Source: CAVPDE01 sp963702565
Lineage (GTDB): Bacteria > Desulfobacterota > DSM-4660 > Desulfatiglandales > HGW-15
Assembly: GCA_963702565.1 (NCBI GenBank)
Contig: CAVPDE010000026.1
Location: 1-64,000, forward strand
Direction: 5' to 3'
DNA length: 64,000 nucleotides
Shown here: in pieces, positions 35,241 through 43,176 of the stretch
Position numbering within the stretch: the first letter of the stretch is position 1
How the letters are laid out: each line of letters begins with the position of its first letter
The notes under the pieces: model-generated
Seen by the model: the letters and a program-made list of their open reading frames with translations, nothing else
Database searches by the model: none
Told to the model about the DNA's origin: nothing
Position numbers and translations under genes: made by a program

Positions 35241-35388
35241 CTCATTTCAAAGGAGTTACGGAATGGGGGACCCGATGGCCCCGAGCGAACGCGAGGGGAA
35301 CAGCGAGGGGGGAGGCACTGCCCGCCGCAGTCGCGAGCCGAGAGGCGAAGCGGGCGGGCATCACCCGTCCGTAACTCCTTGAAATGAG
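35241..35388. repeat. 148-bp inverted-repeat element between porA and porB
   Basis: CTCATTTCAAAGGAGTTACGG (35241-35261, 21 bases) and CCGTAACTCCTTGAAATGAG (35369-35388) are inverted repeats differing by one base insertion. Partial homology (GGCCT...CTC) extends outward. The GC-rich interior has a further hairpin (TGCCCGCC with GGCGGGCA-like arms) and a 38-codon open frame, rich in Arg, Gly and Glu, behind an AAGGAG. It splits an otherwise tight operon and looks like a mobile palindromic element. Confidence 0.65.
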
Positions 35389-35486
35389 CAGGCCGGGAGC
35401 CTTGGCCGCCTCTGGCGGCCTCGGTATGGAAGAAAAGGGAGCATCCTCCAGCAGAGCGACGATGCGCAAGGCACTAAGGATTTGGG

Positions 35487-36374
35487 ATGAAAAATATGGA
35501 AAATGAGTTCGTACATTCTGGAAGCTTTGCCTGCCCAGGTTGCGGGTTGACGGTGGCCTTTCGGCACGTGGTCAAGGCGCTCGGGAAGAACACGGTGGTC
35601 GTCACCACCGCAGGCTGCGGATCGGTGGTGGCAGGATACTACCCCATGACCACTTCGAAACTCCCTTTCTTCCACTGCTCCTTCGGCACTGTGGGCGCCA
35701 CGGCGGCCGGCCTTCGAGCGGGCCTGGACATGCTGGGCAAGTCGAAAACGCAGGTTCTTGCGTGGGCCGGCGACGGCGGGACTTTTGATATCGGGCTTCA
35801 GTCCATGTCCGGCGCGGCAGAGCGGAACGACGACATGATCTACGTGTGTTATGACAACGAAGCGTACATGAACACCGGAGTGCAAAGGAGTTCAAGTACG
35901 CCCCTCGGGGCCTGGACCACCACGACCCCCTTCCAGGCCCCGGAGGATCGTCCGAAAAAACGCATTTCAGCCATTGTGGCTGCGCACGAGATCCCGTACA
36001 TGGCCACGGCCTCCATCTCCTATCCCCAGGATCTGGAGCAGAAAGTGCGGAGGGCCAAGAGCATCAAGGGATTTCGATTCATCCACATCCTGATTCCCTG
36101 CCCCACAGGGTGGCTTTACCCCACGAAAGACAGTGTAAAGCTGGGGCGGCTGGCCGTGCTCTCCCGCCTGTTTCCTCTTTTTGAGGTGTTCGGAGGCAGG
36201 CAGTACCGCTTGAGCCCGATGGCTGAAAAGGTTCCTGTCCAGGAGTATCTGATTTCACAAGGCCGATTCAAGGGGCTCTCCGAGCAGGCGATTCAAGGCA
36301 TTCAGGGAAATGCGGACCGGGAGTGGGCCGAGCTCCAGGATCTGGCGGTTCGCAGCAAGGAGTTGGGATCATGA
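35487..36374 (+). CDS. porB: 2-oxoacid:ferredoxin oxidoreductase, beta (TPP-binding) subunit
   Basis: A 295-residue PorB-like subunit. It has the cysteine motif FACPGCGLTVAFRHV, the TPP-binding GDGGTFDIGLQSMSGAAERN and YDNEAYMNTGVQRSSSTPLG. This subunit carries thiamine diphosphate and part of the iron-sulfur relay. It overlaps the gamma gene by 4 bases (ATGA). The unusual 361-base gap from porA is filled by the inverted-repeat element. Confidence 0.94.
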   Translation: MKNMENEFVHSGSFACPGCGLTVAFRHVVKALGKNTVVVTTAGCGSVVAGYYPMTTSKLPFFHCSFGTVGATAAGLRAGLDMLGKSKTQVLAWAGDGGTFDIGLQSMSGAAERNDDMIYVCYDNEAYMNTGVQRSSSTPLGAWTTTTPFQAPEDRPKKRISAIVAAHEIPYMATASISYPQDLEQKVRRAKSIKGFRFIHILIPCPTGWLYPTKDSVKLGRLAVLSRLFPLFEVFGGRQYRLSPMAEKVPVQEYLISQGRFKGLSEQAIQGIQGNADREWAELQDLAVRSKELGS

Positions 36375-36925
36375 TCGAGGTGAAGATTTCAGGGCGCGGA
36401 GGGCAAGGAGCCGTGCTGGCGTCACAGGTTCTTGCAGCCGCTTTTTTCGAAAAGGGGTTTTATGTGCAGTCCTTTCCCTCCTTTGGTGCGGAGCGAAGGG
36501 GCGCTCCGGTGTCCGCCTTTCTGAGAGTGGATACAAAAGAGATTACCCTGCGATACAGTGTACAGTCACCGGATTGGGTGGTTCTCTTTGATGCCAACCT
36601 CCTGAAGAACCCGATGGTCATGGTGGGCATGAGCGGGAAGACGAGTCTCCTCGTGAACACCAAACTCACGAAAGATTTGGAGGTCCTTGAGTGCAAAGGC
36701 TTCTATGTGGTCGATGCGAACTCCATCGCCGAGGAGCTGAAGCTCAAGACCACCTCCTTCAGCATGGTGAACACGGCCATGGTAGGTGCTTTTGCCAGAG
36801 CCTCGGGATTGCTCGATCTGGAGAGCGTTGAAAAAGTGATCGCTGACATGGCGCCTGTAAAAAGAGAATCCAATGTGGCAGCGGCCAGAAAAGCCTTTGA
36901 AACGGTTAAAGAGGTTTCTCGATGA
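36371..36925 (+). CDS. porG: 2-oxoacid:ferredoxin oxidoreductase, gamma subunit
   Basis: A 184-residue gamma subunit. The start at 36371 is set by the ATGA overlap with porB and gives MIEVKISGRGGQGAVLASQV, the family's N-terminal motif, followed by SFGAERRGAPVSAFLRVD. It overlaps the next gene by 4 bases, showing tight coupling of the last three subunits. Confidence 0.93.
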   Translation: MIEVKISGRGGQGAVLASQVLAAAFFEKGFYVQSFPSFGAERRGAPVSAFLRVDTKEITLRYSVQSPDWVVLFDANLLKNPMVMVGMSGKTSLLVNTKLTKDLEVLECKGFYVVDANSIAEELKLKTTSFSMVNTAMVGAFARASGLLDLESVEKVIADMAPVKRESNVAAARKAFETVKEVSR

Positions 36926-38163
36926 AAAGTCACGTTAAACCGCCCATGGCGGCAGCAAAAGAACCGACCACGCCGATTCGCACCGGAACCTGGCGGTTTG
37001 AACGGCCTGTTTTTGTAAGCCGCCTCGCCCCTTGCAGCGAAGCCTGCCCGCTCGGTGAAGACATTCCGGCCATCATGGCGTTGAACGGTAAAGGGGATTT
37101 CGAAGGAGCGTACCTCAGGATTCTGGAGGAAAACCCTTTTCCTGGGGTCTGCGGCAGGATCTGCTTTCATCCCTGCGAAAGAGTCTGCAATCGGGGGCGC
37201 TTTGATGAGGCGGTATCCATCAAGGATCTTGAATGGTCGGTCTTCAAGGAGGCTCAAACACGAGAACCCATCGCCAAGGGTCTGGAGCCCAAAAAAGGTC
37301 GCAAGGTCGCTGTGGTCGGAGGAGGGCCTGCAGGACTTTCCTGCGCGTATTTTCTTGCCCTCTTGGGGCATCAGATCACGGTCCTGGAGCAAGGGGATGA
37401 GCCCGGGATTTTCGCGCTCAGCATTGACAAAGGCTCGCTCGAGAGAGCGGACCTCGAATGGGAGGTGAAGCGGGTTCTGAGTCTGGGCGTGGGCATGGGG
37501 CACTATGTCCCTGATCAGGCCAAGGGGTACGAAGACTTGGCAAAGGAATACGAAGCCGTTTACGTGTCTCCGAAGCTGGGCACCGACCCGGCGCGAAAAG
37601 AGATCGCTCCCGTGAAGGTGAGGTCCGGACTGGTCGTCCTCGACTCAGGCGCAACGACGACGGAAGGGCCTCAGGCTAAAGAGAGGGAAATCGGCCGGAC
37701 CGTGGTTCGCCAGATCGCGGCCGGCAAAACGGCTGCTCTTCAGCTCGAACTCCACTTTCGCGGGGCTCCTGCAGATCAAATCAGGCCTTTCGCCGTAGGC
37801 CGCCTGGGCGCTTTTTCCTGCGAAGTCTTTAAGCTGGGCGTGACAGGCCGGATCCCGCGACCTCTGCAGGGAGTGGTACGATTTGAGGATCTCAACGTCG
37901 CGTATTTTGAGAAAACGCCCAGACTTCATCCGGCTTCTCCTCAGGGAATCCTGGATAAAAAGCAGAGGATTGCTTCAGCCCGGCGTTGTTTTCAGTGCGG
38001 GACCTGCACTTTTTGCATGCGGTGTTACGACTACTGTCCGGATCTGTCCATCCGGATGGACGGCAAAACCAGAGAGAGAGCCATTGATTACGACCACTGC
38101 AAAGGCTGCGGAATATGCGCTGAAGAATGCCCGCGAGGGGCTATCTCGTGGGTTCATGAATGA
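36922..38163 (+). CDS. FAD-domain/ferredoxin fusion protein of the 2-oxoacid oxidoreductase (PorD-like)
   Basis: A 413-residue fusion. The N-terminus resembles the GltD/NuoF-associated helical Fe-S domain (CSEACPLGEDIPA, CGRICFHPCERVCNRG). Then comes an FAD Rossmann motif, VAVVGGGPAGLSCAY. The expected second nucleotide-binding motif of GltD-type oxidoreductases is not seen; the region after residue ~165 is shortened and atypical. The C-terminus is a 2[4Fe-4S] ferredoxin (CFQCGTCTFCMRCYDYCPD and CKGCGICAEECPRGA). It probably replaces the usual delta subunit. NAD(P)H coupling is doubtful. Confidence 0.85.
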   Translation: MKSHVKPPMAAAKEPTTPIRTGTWRFERPVFVSRLAPCSEACPLGEDIPAIMALNGKGDFEGAYLRILEENPFPGVCGRICFHPCERVCNRGRFDEAVSIKDLEWSVFKEAQTREPIAKGLEPKKGRKVAVVGGGPAGLSCAYFLALLGHQITVLEQGDEPGIFALSIDKGSLERADLEWEVKRVLSLGVGMGHYVPDQAKGYEDLAKEYEAVYVSPKLGTDPARKEIAPVKVRSGLVVLDSGATTTEGPQAKEREIGRTVVRQIAAGKTAALQLELHFRGAPADQIRPFAVGRLGAFSCEVFKLGVTGRIPRPLQGVVRFEDLNVAYFEKTPRLHPASPQGILDKKQRIASARRCFQCGTCTFCMRCYDYCPDLSIRMDGKTRERAIDYDHCKGCGICAEECPRGAISWVHE

Positions 38164-38170
38164 ACCAAAG

Positions 38171-38296
38171 CAGGCCTGATGAAAAACGCCCATCTGCTGC
38201 GTTACCCTCGTTCCTCGTCGCTGCGGCGTACGACGATGTACGCCTCACTCCTCGGAATCTCGGTTGCCTTGCATCTGGACGTTTTTGATCAGCCTG
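38171..38296 (+). repeat. Palindrome-ended repeat, copy 2
   Basis: CAGGCCTGATGAAAAACG and CGTTTTTGATCAGCCTG form the inverted ends, and the interior matches copies 1 and 3 (CTGCGTTACCCTCGTTCCTCGTCG, GTACGCCTCACTCCTCGGAATCTCG). It starts 8 bases behind the stop of the PorD-like gene, in the same orientation to that gene as copy 1 is to the epimerase gene. Confidence 0.85.
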
Positions 38297-38452
38297 CATA
38301 ACCTCGAATCTTCAAATGCCTACCGAAAGGGCATATTCCCCCCCAACCGTCAACCAACCATAGCTCGATGGCTACTGTAAGGCTTCTGATCGAGTGACCT
38401 AGAGCAGACTGGTGAAAAATACCCCACCTTCTTGCTGACACCTGCTTAGCGC

Positions 38453-38482
38453 TTGACACATAAGTTTCATGCTCCCTATACT
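38453..38482 (+). promoter_or_regulatory. Sigma-70 promoter of the histidine kinase-receiver operon
   Basis: TTGACA (38453-38458) and TATACT (38477-38482) are separated by 18 bases. The kinase start (38552) is 70 bases downstream. The frame of the kinase is open upstream and could be read from the TTG of this -35 box, but this promoter match makes that longer start unlikely. Confidence 0.65.
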
Positions 38483-38551
38483 GGTAAAGTTCAGTCTACC
38501 CGTAAACGCCAAGAAAAGGGCGGATTCTGGGTTTATCAAGCAAGAGGGGGC

Positions 38552-39475
38552 ATGGGTTTCAGGCAGAGCGTCCTTCCATATATCGCAAGCATTCTGATCT
38601 GCCTCTGTGCCGTGATTCTGGCATTCACGGGAAGTTTCGGCTATGCCGGTGCCGGGATCGTCCTCGCCGCCTTCGCCTTCGTGACCACCCGAAAGCTCCT
38701 TGAAAAGATTGCTGCGGCGAACGAGCAGGCCTGCTTCCTGGATGAAAAACTGGTCCAGTCTCAGAAACTCGCTTCCATCGGTGAGCTCTCAGCAGGGATC
38801 GGACATGAAATCAACAATCCCCTTGCTATCATCTCTCAAGAAACAGAGTGGATGCAGCACATTCTCAAACGGATCGGCGAAAAGGACTCAAAGGAAGTCA
38901 CAGAGCTCCAGGATTCGCTGAAGGAAGTTCTGCACCAGGTGGACCGTTGCCGGGAAATCACCCAGAACCTGCTCGACTTTGCACGGAGGAAAGACCCGGT
39001 TTTTCAGGAAGTGAATGTCAATAAACTCATCGAAGATCTCTCGAGGCTCGTGGAGAAAGAGGCGATCTTACACCAAATCGAAATCCGAAGAGACTTCCAG
39101 CAGGATCTGCCCCTCGTGCACACGGATGCTCCGTCGCTAAGACAGGTGGTTCTCAACCTCCTGACCAATGCCACCCATGCGGTTCAGAAAGATGGAAAGA
39201 TCCGGATTGCCACCAAGAGCTCACAAAACGGTTCCGTGGACATTATCGTGGAGGACACGGGATGCGGCATTCCGAAAGACCACCTGGTCAAAATCTTTGA
39301 TCCCTTTTTTACAACCAAACCCGAAGGAAAAGGGACCGGGCTCGGGTTGTCCATCTGTCACGGCATCGTGGACAAGCTGGGCGGACGCATCTCCGTGAGC
39401 AGCGAAGTGGGAAAAGGGTCCACCTTTGTGGTGACCTTGCCCATTAACCAGCAAAGAGGAACGAGACCATCATGA
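38552..39475 (+). CDS. Sensor histidine kinase, membrane-anchored
   Basis: A 307-residue kinase. The start is set at ATG 38552 behind AGAGGGGGC. Two N-terminal hydrophobic segments with almost no loop between them are followed by the H-box (SAGIGHEINNPLAII), N-box (VVLNLLTNATHAV), G1 (VEDTGCGIP) and G2 (GKGTGLGLSIC). With no sensory domain it may sense through the membrane or through a partner such as the nearby TauE/SafE permease. It overlaps the next receiver gene by 4 bases. Confidence 0.9.
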   Translation: MGFRQSVLPYIASILICLCAVILAFTGSFGYAGAGIVLAAFAFVTTRKLLEKIAAANEQACFLDEKLVQSQKLASIGELSAGIGHEINNPLAIISQETEWMQHILKRIGEKDSKEVTELQDSLKEVLHQVDRCREITQNLLDFARRKDPVFQEVNVNKLIEDLSRLVEKEAILHQIEIRRDFQQDLPLVHTDAPSLRQVVLNLLTNATHAVQKDGKIRIATKSSQNGSVDIIVEDTGCGIPKDHLVKIFDPFFTTKPEGKGTGLGLSICHGIVDKLGGRISVSSEVGKGSTFVVTLPINQQRGTRPS

Positions 39476-39882
39476 GTGGCAAACCTAGAGTGTTGATCGT
39501 AGATGACGAGGAAAGATTCAGGACGACCATGGCCAAGCTTCTGACGGTCAACGGCCTGGAGGTCACGGCTGTGGGGAGCGGGAAAGACGCGCTGGAAGAG
39601 CTAAAGGCAAAACCCTACGACGTGATCACCCTGGACATCCGGATGCCCGGAATGAGCGGCCTCGAAGCCCTTGCTGAAATCAAGAAGGTGAATCCGGGGA
39701 TCGAGGTGATCATTCTCACCGGACATGCTTCGGTCGACACGGCTATGGAAATCATGAAGCTCGGGGGATACGAGTACCTCCTCAAGCCCACGTCCACTGA
39801 GGAGTTGATGAACAAGATTGACGCCGCCTTCGAAAGAAAACTGAACCGCGAGCAGAAAGCGCGAAAAGGAAACGGGAACTAG
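39472..39882 (+). CDS. Stand-alone response regulator receiver
   Basis: A 136-residue single receiver domain. The acidic pair is LIVDDEERFRTTM, the phospho-acceptor aspartate VITLDIRMPGMSGLEAL, the switch threonine VIILTGHASVDTAM, and the lysine YLLKPTS. No output domain follows, so it acts by protein contact. It is coupled to the upstream kinase. It closely resembles the receiver at 44820-45212, suggesting that the two frame one functional cluster. Confidence 0.92.
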   Translation: MSGKPRVLIVDDEERFRTTMAKLLTVNGLEVTAVGSGKDALEELKAKPYDVITLDIRMPGMSGLEALAEIKKVNPGIEVIILTGHASVDTAMEIMKLGGYEYLLKPTSTEELMNKIDAAFERKLNREQKARKGNGN

Positions 39883-39908
39883 CAAGAGGCTGAAAGAGAC
39901 CCTGCTCG

Positions 39909-40033
39909 CAGGTTGCTTAAGAACGCTCAGATACAAGGCGCCCGAAATCCCGAGGAGTGAGGCGTACATTTCAGTACGTCGCAACGACGAGGGGTGAGGG
40001 CAACGCCGTAGATGGACGTTTTTCAGCAACCTG
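39909..40033 (-). repeat. Palindrome-ended repeat, copy 3 (inverted)
   Basis: On the minus strand it reads CAGGTTGCTGAAAAACGTCC... and ends CTTAAGCAACCTG, nearly matching copy 1 throughout. It lies directly against the stop codon of the PEP-synthase-like gene (stop 40034-40036), so in both copies 1 and 3 the junction reads TAG-CAGGTTGCT. Confidence 0.88.
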
Positions 40034-42643
40034 CTAGGGGCCTGCGCTCAGGTCGCAGTGATAGTTCCCTTCAAGAAAACACTTGGCCACAAACTCCACG
40101 CTGCTCTCGTTGGCCATGAGCATGTCCATCTGCCTGGTGAACTGGAGCAAACGCCCCACCATCTCGAGCTTATTCTCGGTGGCGGACCGATCGAATTTCT
40201 GATAACGGCCGCTCACCTTGTCCCCCTTCACTTCCACGGTAAAGTCCAGGGCTTCGAGAACTCTCGAAATAGCCCGGGCGCGGCGGTTTCGCCGCACATC
40301 ATCAGCAGCGCCGCCCTTGAAGGAGAAGGTGATGTAGTTCTTGCTCACCACCTCCCCGCAGTAGGAATCGAGAACACTGTAGTGATAGCCCACCCTGGAG
40401 CTGAAATTCATGTACCTGTCGGAAATGAGGGCGTAGCTTCGGTCTCCGAAACGTTCGGCAGAGTGGGGGTTTGAGAACATCTGCTCGCTCATCACGGAGA
40501 GCAATCCCTTGAACTCGATGGGCCGGGGCGCCTGGGTGCGCAAGTCCTCGTGCGTCATGCCTTTGAGAACGGCGCAGAAGGGGATAGAGGCAATCTGCTC
40601 CACCCTGACCTTGCGAGTTTCTTCCGAGAGATTGGAGAGACCCTCTCCCAGATCAATGACAAAAAGATCCAGAGGAATTGGGGCATCCACCTTCAGGGCG
40701 GCCCCGGCTTGATTGGAGACAATGTCGCTGATCTTGAACATCTCGGAGTAAGACAGCTCGTGGACAAAACGCATGATGTCGTGAAGGGTCTTGCAGGATT
40801 GGGGGGTGAAGCTGGGGGCGTTGGGGTCCACGAGAGTGAGGGGGACGATCCATTCGGCGACTTTCTTCAGCGTCTCGTAAACAGGCGTTCCCTGCATGTG
40901 GGATTCCCGCGGCTTCTGCAGGGCGAGTAGTTCCGGAACTTTTCCCGCGTAAACTCTCCCGGAGTAGGCATCCACAGTGATGAGCGTTCCTTGAGGGATC
41001 TTGGCCGTCGCGTCTTTCGCGTCCAGAACGGAAGGCACGGCAAACTCCCGCGAAAGGGAGGCCATGTGGCCGGTGACACTGCCTGAGTCTGTCACGATAG
41101 CCTGGGCTTTTTGCATGGCGATGACGAACTTGGGGGAAGCCTGCTTGGCCACGAGAACAGCACCCTCAGGGAAATGAAGCAGGTCGTCTTCCGAGTGGAC
41201 GTGAAAGGCAGGGCCGCACCCGACGCCGGGATAGGCAACGGCGCCGTTCTCCACGAGGAGGGAATAGCCTGACAGCCTGGGCATGACTTTCTCGGAACCG
41301 GCCTCCACAAGAGTGTCCAGCCGTAGAGGTCGGCTTTGAAGAATGAGGAGCCGGCCTTCCCTGTCTACGGCCCACTCGATATCCTGGGGGCACTTGAAAT
41401 GCGTCTCCAGCCTGAGAGTGTATTCCGCAAGGGTCCTCACCTGCTCAGGACTCAGGCAAGGGGTGTCCTGCAATTCCTGAGGCACCGGGATGTCCAGGAG
41501 CCCGCCGTCCGGGTTGCAGACCAGTTGGACAGGCTTGTTGGAGACCTTGCTTTCGAGAATGCGGAATTCGCTGTCTTTGGAAACCCTGTAGGTATCGGGT
41601 GTGATGACCCCGCCCACCGCGTAAGGCCCCAGCCCCCACACGGCGGAGATCAGGATGTTGTCGTCCAGCATGTTGAAGGGATGCCTGGAGTAGGCGATGC
41701 CGCTCACTACGGACTCCACCATCTGGAGGCAGGCGACGCTCATGACCACGTCTTCCCCCCGGATGCCCTTGGCCAGCCGGTAGGAGATGGCCCTGGGAGT
41801 GTAAAGGCTGGCCACGATAAACTTGTAGGTCTGCATGAGTTTGTCCGGAGAGACGTTCAGCATGGAGAGATACTGGCCTGCATGGGTCAGCTCCTCATCC
41901 TCTCCGATGGCGCTGCTCCTCATGGATATTCTGAGGGGTGCCTCCGCGCCTTTTCCGCCGGCTTTCTGCCGCAGCTCCTCGTAAGCGGACACCACGGCTG
42001 CTTCCAGGTCCGAAGGGACCTGGGCCATGATAATGAGCCTCTGGATTTCTTCGCTCACAAGGGCGATCGTGTTGAGATCATTGGGGTCAAGGTCCATTTT
42101 CCGTTTTTTGACTTCATCGACAAGGTCATTGTGATGAAAGAAAGCGTCGAAGGCTTTGACCGTGATCGCGAACCCCTCCGGAATGGGAAGTTGGACCCTG
42201 GTGAGCACTTCCCCGAGGTTGGCGCTCTTGCCCCCGACCCAGTCCACTTTTTCCTTGTTGACCTGCGAATAGGGCAGAACGAACTCTGTGGCCGGAAGCT
42301 CCTTCTTTTTTTCGAGCTCCGTCTTGATGTGGATATTGATGCGATCGAGAGAATCGAAAAGCGGAAGATGACGGTTGCCGGACAGGGCATTCAGGCTCTT
42401 GATCATGCGAATCGTGTGAAACACCGTGCGGGCCGACACGGTTCTCACGTAGGCCATTCCGAAGATCTGCTGGCCCTGAAGTTTTTGTTCGATGTCGGTG
42501 AGGATATTCAGGTTATCCTCGTTGGAGGCGAGCAGGTCCTTGAAGCAGGAGTACTTGAATCGAAAAATCTCGTTCAGGTCCTCTTTGGAGGGTTGCGGTT
42601 TCGGAGCCAGCCATTTTCGAAAAATATCTATTATTTTCAGCAT
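40034..42643 (-). CDS. PEP synthase/pyruvate phosphate dikinase-like protein lacking the PEP-binding barrel
   Basis: An 869-residue protein started at ATG 42643 (MLKIIDIFRKWLAPKPQPS); the frame is open further upstream without family support. Residues ~150-480 are a PPDK N-terminal ATP-grasp (GGKSANLGEVL, SMRSSAIGEDEE, QDIEWAVDREGRLLILQSRP). Residues ~520-620 hold the swivelling phosphohistidine domain (DSGSVTGHMASLSREFAVPS). The last ~220 residues are an unrecognised domain instead of the PEP/pyruvate TIM barrel. It probably phosphorylates something other than pyruvate, perhaps as part of the neighbouring signalling and transport cluster. Confidence 0.82.
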   Translation of the reverse strand: MLKIIDIFRKWLAPKPQPSKEDLNEIFRFKYSCFKDLLASNEDNLNILTDIEQKLQGQQIFGMAYVRTVSARTVFHTIRMIKSLNALSGNRHLPLFDSLDRINIHIKTELEKKKELPATEFVLPYSQVNKEKVDWVGGKSANLGEVLTRVQLPIPEGFAITVKAFDAFFHHNDLVDEVKKRKMDLDPNDLNTIALVSEEIQRLIIMAQVPSDLEAAVVSAYEELRQKAGGKGAEAPLRISMRSSAIGEDEELTHAGQYLSMLNVSPDKLMQTYKFIVASLYTPRAISYRLAKGIRGEDVVMSVACLQMVESVVSGIAYSRHPFNMLDDNILISAVWGLGPYAVGGVITPDTYRVSKDSEFRILESKVSNKPVQLVCNPDGGLLDIPVPQELQDTPCLSPEQVRTLAEYTLRLETHFKCPQDIEWAVDREGRLLILQSRPLRLDTLVEAGSEKVMPRLSGYSLLVENGAVAYPGVGCGPAFHVHSEDDLLHFPEGAVLVAKQASPKFVIAMQKAQAIVTDSGSVTGHMASLSREFAVPSVLDAKDATAKIPQGTLITVDAYSGRVYAGKVPELLALQKPRESHMQGTPVYETLKKVAEWIVPLTLVDPNAPSFTPQSCKTLHDIMRFVHELSYSEMFKISDIVSNQAGAALKVDAPIPLDLFVIDLGEGLSNLSEETRKVRVEQIASIPFCAVLKGMTHEDLRTQAPRPIEFKGLLSVMSEQMFSNPHSAERFGDRSYALISDRYMNFSSRVGYHYSVLDSYCGEVVSKNYITFSFKGGAADDVRRNRRARAISRVLEALDFTVEVKGDKVSGRYQKFDRSATENKLEMVGRLLQFTRQMDMLMANESSVEFVAKCFLEGNYHCDLSAGP

Positions 42644-42861
42644 GATGGAAAAAGGCCACCTTCCCGGATCTCTCCGACACAAAGGCATTCTAGGCGAGTT
42701 TAGCCAGGAAATCAAACGGCTTTGAAGGTTTCTTTCCTCTCCATTATTGTTTGGACATTTTGATTTCGGTTTTGTATATGACAGCATTAACCTATGGGCG
42801 AATTCGTCCACCCAAAGTGATTGGACCACTAAAACATGTTCTTGGAAGGAGGAGCCGTGCA

Positions 42862-43158
42862 ATGTGGAGGTTGCTCAAAAGAGTGCTGTGCTTGTTTGCG
42901 GGCATTGGTCTGGCCTTACCTCATCTTGCCTGGGCGAGCGGCGAAGCAGCGACCAATCTGGTCGTGGTAGCCGACACGAGGCGGGTCACGGGCGTTTTGA
43001 AATACATTGCGGATATCTACAACACCGACCCGTGGTTGTTTGCCGTGTGGGCTGTGGTAATTACCGCCGTGTGGGGGGCCATCCTCGGGTTCCTGATGGA
43101 CTTCATCATGGCACGCAGCGGGCTGGATCTGAAATCGAGAAAGATTCTGGAACATTAA
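42862..43158 (+). CDS. Small membrane protein with signal peptide
   Basis: A 98-residue protein. GGAAGGAGGAG before the ATG at 42862 fixes the start, although the frame is open upstream. It begins with a signal peptide (MWRLLKRVLCLFAGIGLALP..., cleavage near LAWAS), then a short periplasmic part (VVVADTRRVTGVLKYIADIY), and one membrane helix (WLFAVWAVVITAVWGAILGF). The TauE/SafE gene starts 18 bases later, so it is probably an accessory subunit of that permease. Family not recognised. Confidence 0.75.
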   Translation: MWRLLKRVLCLFAGIGLALPHLAWASGEAATNLVVVADTRRVTGVLKYIADIYNTDPWLFAVWAVVITAVWGAILGFLMDFIMARSGLDLKSRKILEH

Positions 43159-43176
43159 TTCTGGAGGGAGTGAGCG

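Noticed and set aside
35262..35378. 38-codon frame inside the inverted-repeat element between porA and porB
   Set aside because: It has an AAGGAG in front, but its content is low-complexity Arg/Gly/Glu and it lies wholly inside a palindromic element.
42727..42861. Sigma-54 promoter before the TauE/SafE operon
   Set aside because: A TTGGACA-like word is present, but no TGGCAC-N5-TTGC pair with correct spacing was found.
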